Assembly (NCBI GenBank): GCA_000733355.1 | Contig: JNVV01000006.1 | Location: 109,615-173,614, forward strand | Source of the DNA: Falciphora oryzae | Taxonomy: Eukaryota; Ascomycota; Sordariomycetes; Magnaporthales; Magnaporthaceae | Length of the DNA: 64,000 nt | Direction of reading: 5' to 3' | Shown: positions 57,651-64,000 of the stretch, one piece after another | Numbering within the stretch: the stretch's first letter is position 1 | How the letters are laid out: every line of letters starts with the position of its first letter | Translations under genes and position numbers: made by a program | The notes under the pieces: model-generated | The model's input: the letters and a program-made list of their open reading frames with translations, nothing else | What the model was told of the DNA's origin: nothing | The model's database searches: none

Positions 57651-59130
57651 TTGGGCCGGCCGGCCTGGCTAGGCACCCACCTAGACACCCGGGCGAGGGA
57701 GGCAGCCTGACTGTCGGGACAACTGGTGTCCTCGTGCTGAGCGTCTCAAGAGCTTCGGCGCACGCAAAATGGTCCAAGTTCCAGACGTCGGTGACGCGAA
57801 CGGTTCCAGGACATCGGAGGCGACATGACTCGCTCGCTGGGCAATTGACGTGATGGAACTTGGTACTACCGCAGGTACCTGCCAAAGTGCATGCTGGGCG
57901 ACAAAACCTGGAGAAACGCGCACGGGAGTGAGAGCTGACTGCCCAGCGGCCAGGGCTTCAGCTGCTGGCTGACTGACACGCTGACTGCCTGGGGGTTGCT
58001 GTCGAATGGTCGAATGAGCAGGTCGGTCGTGCGGCGGGTTCATGCAGCCTCGACTCCAGTCACCTAACGCATTGCGGCAAGTGGGGGCGTGCCAGAAGGG
58101 TCGGCCCCTGACACTCGCTGGCTGCCGCCAATAAATACAGTAGAGGCGCTGAGAATGGGTGTTCCGATTTGAGAGAAGAGCACAACATCGATTTTAATTT
58201 ACCAGTCCTTATTGCGTTTGGATTACTTGGCATCTAATTACCACCGAGAGCACGTATGTTGGCATCCACTCCGGGTAAACGAGCGCCGATAGCGAGCTGG
58301 CCAAGGCCAAAATCCTAGGCATCCACCAGAGAAGGGAAATGCTAAACAAAGAACGGGCCATACGAAAAAAAAAAAAAAAAAAAGCACGAGTGCAACGGAG
58401 AGCGGACACGAAAAGATAGAAGTGACAGGGGAGCAAAACCCCTTCAATTGGTACCCGAGACGCCGGTGAATGTGCATGGCACCCCTCCTATATCCATCCC
58501 GTGCACTCTACCGCGATATTTGCGCGGAGGTGCGTCCCAGAGTTTCCAAAGACCCGTAAAGGAAAGAAGGGGAAGTAGACGAGGAGACGAGAAAAGAGAG
58601 TGAGAGACAGAGAGACGGTGATAAGGAGAATGCGCAGGCAGGGCAGCAAAGACATGTTGGCAAGGCCCAGGGGGAGGTGACAAACGGGCGGCTGTTCATC
58701 AGGGCATGTCATCCTCCACTATTCGTCTTGGTAAAGCGCGAGTAGCAATGATAAAGGGACGGAAAGAAAAGCCGAGAGAGGAGAAAGAAAAGAAAAGAGG
58801 AAAACGGCGGTACCAAACAGACCGGGACACCAGGGCTCAAAGGCTAAATACAGACAAGAATTGAACAAGATGGAGCCGCCATACCAAGAGGTGATATGGC
58901 AGAGTAGTTATCAACACCGAGAGCAGCCAGGATAGAGACTGGCGCCAAGGAGAGAGGTGAATAAAAGGGGTGTTGGACAAGAAAGAAGGTGATAGAAAAA
59001 AAAGGAAAGAAAAGGTAGATGGCATCAGAATGCCAAGTATTGTGGGGGGTTTTGTTTTGTTCTTATAGTTCTCTGGCGGACAGCGCAAACAGGGCGTCAC
59101 ACACATGCGGCATTAGCTTCGTGATAAACT
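57651..59130. other. Intergenic, IRS4 promoter and ASE1 3' end
   Basis: About 1.48 kb with a 19-nt A run at 58365-58383 and purine-rich DNA around 58550-59050. No gene is supported. Confidence 0.5.
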
Positions 59131-61727
59131 TCAGAAGGCATCCTCGTCCGTCCAGTCGCTCCCAGACACGATGCGGTTTCCGTCGGCGTCGATCATGGCC
59201 AGTCCCGTGTGTGCGACCGCCGTGGGAGGAACTCCCCGTGGTCGCTTGGACTGGTTTGCCTGCGGACGGTGGTAGCCGGCCTCTGGGTCCATACGCTTGC
59301 TCCTGGCCGCCCGGAGCCTAGCGCAATATGCGTCCGACTCGTCTAGTTCTGGCTCCGAGTTGTCGTCGTACGTTTCCCAGTTCTCGGAGCCCGAGACTGC
59401 TGTCGACGTGTTGGAGATGTGTCTCGCGGGGCCGCCCTGATGTGTCGCGTAGCCCGACTGCGCGTAGCGGTCGGCGTGGCGCGACGCATGCAGCATCTCT
59501 TGGTGTGAGCCCGGCCGTGCGTACGAGCCTTCGTGCGGGTGCAATGGCTGTTGCCTGCCATCATCGTACACGTCGTCCAGGTCGACCTGCCTCAGATTCA
59601 CACTGGACTGCAGCTGGTTGTCGCGGCTGCGAATATCTGCCGGCGGCTCCAGGCCTGCCTCGGGTACCGCCACGAGGTCGCGCATTTTTGGTGGCGGAGC
59701 ACGCATCAGAGGAGGCGGGTTGCGGAAAGCATCTCCATCGTTCCTGGACTCCGGCCGCGGCCGCTCGGGGGAGTTGTTGCCGTGCTTCAGGTTCGACAGG
59801 GGCACCCGTGCAGGGATACGCGAAGGGCTGCCCTTGGAGCTTGCCGATGCGGTCGTTGTTGTTGTTGCCGGTGCTTGCATCTGCTGTAGTTGGGGAGGAG
59901 CGCGGCGTAATGTTCCAGTCGGGGTCTTGGCCGCGGCCGAGTGCGACCTTGTTGGTGCCTGCACTGGCGCAGTCGTGGACTTGGTTGCGCTACTATGTGC
60001 TCGGGTGGGAGGAGCAGCTCGGCCGGTGGCAGTGGTGGGACGAGCTGTTGACGCTGCGGCAGGGGCCAGGGCTCCCGGCGTCTTTGACCGGGGCCCTGGG
60101 ACGGCAGCACCTGCGGACCGTGGCTCTGAGGCGTCAATGACGTCGAGGTACCTCTCGCCGTGAACGAGGAAGTCACGTCCCCACTCATCCTCCCAGCTCT
60201 CCAGCGCCTTGCGGAGATCAGCCGTGACCTTGGGGAGCTCTTTGGCGATGCGCTTGCGCATCTTCTCCTCGCGCAGCAGTTTGCCCGGGTCTCGCTTCTC
60301 GCCCTTCTGGCCCCTCATCATGAGGCGCGAGGCATCCTGGCTGGATGCGGCTAGATCGTCACGTTCGGTCACCAGCGTGCGGTGGCGGTCGACCATGGCC
60401 AGCATCGGGGCGCGCTGTTCGTGAAGGACCTCCAACCTCGCAATCTCGCGCTCGTGGGCCTCAAGCAGGGCATCACTGTAGACGTCGGAGAAGGCGGGGG
60501 TAAACTCGAGCATCTCGTCCTCTGACAGGAACAAGGCGTCCCAGAGCTCCTGAAGCTTGAACCGGGCGTCCTCGATAAAGAGGTGCAGATTCTGGCGTTT
60601 GAGCTCCGACAGACGGCCCAGCTCGTCCTCGAACTCGTTGATCTGGCGGACGCCGCAGCCGCGGTTGGCGTTGAGGAACTTCTTACGCTCGTGCTCCTCG
60701 ATCCCGAGCTTCTCCCACAACGCCTCCACGGCACCCTTGAGGTCCCTCAGGCGCTTCTCGCGGTTCTTCTTCTCGTCCGCCAGCCGGTCACGTTTCGCCC
60801 GCAGCTGGGCGATATCCTCCTCATGGAGCCCCAGCTGCTCGGGGGCGTCGCGGTAGTACTTGACGATGGCTCCGTCCGTTTGCGCCTGCGGCGTTCCCAG
60901 CTCGGCCCACAGCTGGATAATGTTTTCGCAGATTGCCTTGACGGTGCCTACACGGCGTGTGTACTCCTCGTACACGCGGGTAAACTCATCGTCGAGCTTG
61001 TTCACGTACGATGGAGAGAGGCTGAAGTCGAGGGGCAGCGACTGGCTCGGCCCCGTGGGTGGCAGTGAGAGCTTTACGAAGCTGGGCTCAAGGTGCAGCG
61101 AGTACGATTCCAGGGCCTGGACAAGCTCTGTGTGTTTGCAGTGACTGTCAGTGACATGTTCACCCCCGGTCATCGAGCGTCCACTCGGGCTGGAGGGTCT
61201 GGGCCTGCACTCACTCTTGACCTGTTCGAATCGGTCCCTGTGCAGCTTGCTGACATGCTGGTGCTTCTCCTTGAGGACCTGCAGGCAGCGCGTGAGCGGG
61301 TACGTGATTTTCAAGCCATCGTCTTCGTCCCCGCGTGGCTTGGCGTCGTCTAGGGAGCCTTCCATCTTGCGGATGGCCGATATGATTTCATGTGCATCCT
61401 CCAGCATGGCCTTCTTCTCGGCCGACACAGCGCGCACTTGTTTTTGCAGTGTTTCTGACAGTGCCGTGAATAGCTGTGAGGAAGGGTTTCCCCAAGGGGA
61501 CTCGTTAGCATGCGCGAGGCCAGCGACAGCGTAGCCCAGCCAGACGCGGCATAGGTAAGGAGAGTTACGAAGCCTACCTCGGTCTCCCTATCTTCTCGCT
61601 CATGGCTAGGGACGCCAATCTCGTCGAACAGTCCGTGAAGCTGCCCGATGATGGTGTTCACCTGTTGCGAGAGGTAGCTGGCGTCCATGTTTCCCCCTCT
61701 CCTCCTAGAATTGGTTTCGTCCTCCAT
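59131..61727 (-). CDS. ASE1: Ase1/PRC1/MAP65 antiparallel-microtubule bundling protein
   Basis: Exons are complement 61727..61578, 61473..61215 and 61127..59131 (801 aa). The first intron has donor GTAGGC and acceptor CTCACAG. The second (87 nt, donor GTGAGT) is a multiple of three without a stop. The N-terminal dimerisation helices (SQQVNTIIGQLHGLFDEIGV) lead into the long coiled-coil rod with ELWAELGTP-like segments (IIQLWAELGTPQAQTDGAIV) and ALWEKLGIEEHERKKFL. The spectrin-like microtubule-binding region is around FLSEDEMLEFTPAFSDVYSD through LEAHEREIARLE. The Ser/Pro/Thr-rich basic tail includes GSPSRIPARVPLSNLKHG, a likely Cdk-controlled regulatory and nuclear-localisation region. Known role: crosslinks antiparallel microtubules in the spindle midzone and in cytokinesis. 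Complete relative to fungal Ase1. Confidence 0.92.
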
Positions 61728-63551
61728 TGTTGTCTCTAGCCCCGCGCGCGGGCAGGTGCGGGCCTGAGGCTGGTGAATGGGCGAACCGCGCAAGGGGGCG
61801 CGTGAGAGTGGTGTGAATGTAGAATCAGGCTGACAGCGCAATGCAGTCGGGATCGGTCCCTGATGCGAGAGCTAGGTAGAGAGCTGAACGACTGGTGGAT
61901 ACCTCGAGCTGAGGTTCGACAGACAGACAAGGTTGGTAGCTGTTGATGCGTTGCGTCTCGGCGAGGCAGGCTCGTCGATAGTCGAGTTCGTTACAACCAG
62001 CACGCCGGCAACGCCAGGAGGACGGACGAGCGAAGGCGAGAGAGTTGTTGCATCTCATGTACGAGAGAGATGCTCTTGCGAAGAACCAGATGCTCTGGTG
62101 GTGGTGATGCGGCGGCGCCTCGTTCAAAAGGGATGCATGCAGCTGTGTCTCCTCTGCAAATCCGGGTTTCCATTTGCTGAGGCCCGCGAAGGGAGGAGGG
62201 CTGCATGACGGGGCCTGTTTTCTTTTCCCGCGCCAGATGGTTTCCGCAGCAACGCATCGGCCGGCTCCGCCACTAGGCTTCTTTTGCGCTTCAACTTGAA
62301 ACACGGCGCGAGAAACATCGCTGGCCCCACCCGACTTGCGAGCCTGGATGAACCCAATGGATACCTGCATTTTCCATTTTCACCCATGAACCTAGGCGCC
62401 CTCACCTTGTCCAAGTGGGCCGCCCGAACAACAACAAGGCCCGGCAGGATTGATTGCGTCGCGTTACGCCTCTCCTCATGTCCGCCCAGTTCACCTCCGA
62501 GGTGGCTGACTACAACTGGGTGCAGATGACCTAGCACTGCTTGCTTTACGGTGAAGGGCGGCGCGCAGTCGACAGGCATCGAGGTCTGCCAGAAGAGGTT
62601 TTGCCACACAACCCGCCAACCATGCAGGTGAGCCACCCAGGCCACCGAGACCATTGCCTGCATGTATGCTTGTCCGCAGGGGAAGGATGCAAAGGGAAAG
62701 CCATTCGCTCCAAGGCCAGGCAGCCCGGACGAGACCAGATCAGACCAGAGGCCGGCTAGAGGAGATCAGGCCCACCTAGCCCTAGATCCAAGCACCCACA
62801 TTACGTGCATGTCTGCACGTACGTAGCAGCGACGGACTCGGGCTGTGGTAGGTAAAAGTTGATGCAATGTACGGTCGGCAAGGGACCGGGCAGCGAGCTG
62901 GCTCGGCTCCACGCCTGCCAGGCCCGCCTCAATTGGCGCCCGTCTTGCTGGGCCCACTGACTGATTATCCGGTCCGGTGGTGTGCCTTCGTCTTCTTTTT
63001 GCCGAGGCTGGGCGTGTCCGCCGGGTCTGCAAAACGGCTCTTCGTCCCAGGGGACATTTGGGCAGGGCCGGACCCCGCTCCCATTTGTCCTTTTTCTGGG
63101 GAACAGGCAAGACGGTTCGCGTGACTTGGTGTCCAGCGTGCCAGCCAAGGGTGCCGACGTTCAGGAAGGAGGGTGTGGAGCCTCCGCCAGCTCGCAGCCG
63201 ACCAACCGATGAGCACAGCTTTGTCGTTCCGCCTCTAAGACCTTTGCCGTGCACGTCGTCGTAATGGATGCGTAGGGAGCTTTACTTGCGTACGGATATT
63301 TTCAACACTCCTTCTCGCGTGCATCAATGCTAATCTCGCCGCCGGGGCCAGTCTCATCGTCGCCGCACCGCCGCCACTGAAGCTCCAACTCGACCCCTGT
63401 AGCCCCTTTCACGGCGCGCGTCTCGCCCAGCCGAGCCTCGGCTCCGCCATTTCTACCCGCACGCACATCTGCACGAGCATCTGGGGTATCAACGGACAGC
63501 CGCACATTCTCCAGAAACACCAGCAGCAACAAACAACCGACAAAACCAGCC
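61728..63551. other. Divergent promoter region ASE1/PEX11-like
   Basis: About 1.8 kb between divergent start codons. Open frames on both strands are unremarkable and no gene is supported. Confidence 0.5.
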
Positions 63552-64000
63552 ATGACCTCCAAGGCCGAGATCCCGTCGCTGCCTACGGACCAGCCGGTCC
63601 CTTCCTCGACGCCACCGGTGCCGGCGCCCAAGGGGTCGCCCGTCCCCATCACCGCCCTCCTGGCCGCCACGCCCGCCGACCTGGACGCCTTTCTCGCCCA
63701 CCTCCACAGGTGCTTGCAGACGCCCTCGGGCATAGACGTGAGCAATGACCCTGCCCTCGCCCGGCCACCTACCGCCCAACGCCCATGCCGCACAGCTTGC
63801 TAACCTCGTCGACCACCCAAACAGTGCGTCCTCCAGTTCGTCTGCTACACCTCGCGCCTCTCAGCCGCCGTCCTGACCGCGCTGTCGCAAAACGCACTCC
63901 GCCGCTCCTCCCGCGAGCTCGTCGCCCTCGCCCTCGCCCTCCCTCCCCGCACCGCTGTCCTCTTCGCCTCGGCCGGCCCGGCCATCCCGGCGACCGCCGC
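63552..64000 (+). CDS. Peroxisomal PEX11-like membrane protein (5' part)
   Basis: Exons are 63552..63737 and 63825..64000, cut by the window end (120 codons visible, plus two bases). Donor GTGAGC and acceptor AACAG join in phase 0. The first about 35 residues are Pro/Ser-rich; then ITALLAATPADLDAFLAHLH and RCLQTPSGID lead into CVLQFVCYTSRLSAAVLTAL. This layout, a short amphipathic helix followed by a conserved D-xVLxFxCYTSR segment, resembles the fungal Pex11C-type proteins that elongate and divide peroxisomes. The identification is by memory of the family and on partial sequence; another membrane protein is possible. The 3' end lies beyond the window. Confidence 0.55.

Overview
The window reads as nuclear DNA of a filamentous ascomycete (Pezizomycotina). 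Genes carry short introns (about 50-190 bp) with GTRNGY-type donors, CTRAC/CTGAC branch sites and YAG acceptors. Exons are GC-rich and intergenic DNA holds long poly(A)/poly(T) runs. The gene set is fungal: a trifunctional TRP gene, the large NAD-dependent glutamate dehydrogenase, USE1, INSIG-like, HAM1-like, IRS4 and Nup188. The best fit is Sordariomycetes. Frequent GGTACC and TACCTAGGTA-like intergenic motifs recall Magnaporthales, but that placement is only an impression. I see no transposon ORF, tRNA, rRNA, CRISPR, virus or secondary-metabolite cluster.

Layout. 0-8 kb: KTI12 (+), USE1 (-), a BRCT-domain gene (-), tryptophan gene TRP/trpC (-). 9-15.6 kb: nucleoporin NUP188 (+) and mitochondrial TIM9 (-), convergent. 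16-25 kb: INSIG-like ER protein (-), MAK11 ribosome-biogenesis factor (-), HAM1-like protein (-). 26-33 kb: DNA ligase IV (+), uracil phosphoribosyltransferase (-), two-domain fluoride exporter (+). 33.6-36.9 kb: NAD-glutamate dehydrogenase (-), followed by about 4.8 kb without a recognisable gene. 41.7-46.7 kb: GNAT acetyltransferase (-) and secreted GH78 rhamnosidase-like enzyme (+), divergent. 47.5-55 kb: RPL32 (+), Ydj1-type DnaJ (-), mitochondrial GluRS (+), CSN5 (-). 55.6-64 kb: IRS4-type EH protein (-), ASE1/MAP65 (-), and the 5' part of a PEX11-like gene (+) cut by the window end.

Almost every gene is a conserved housekeeping gene, so this is an ordinary core-chromosome segment rather than a gene cluster with a joint function. 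The interesting details are in gene structure and regulation. The BRCT gene lacks a canonical donor at its most natural first splice site. The GluRS gene has a probable GC-AG intron. Two introns (NUP188, ASE1) keep the reading frame open if retained. The DnaJ farnesylation motif sits on its own last exon. Several first coding exons are tiny. A perfect TGACTCA site lies before TRP, and GATAAG motifs cluster before GDH2. I found no convincing previously undescribed system. Exon coordinates were derived by hand from frame, splice consensus and remembered family similarity; no database search was run.
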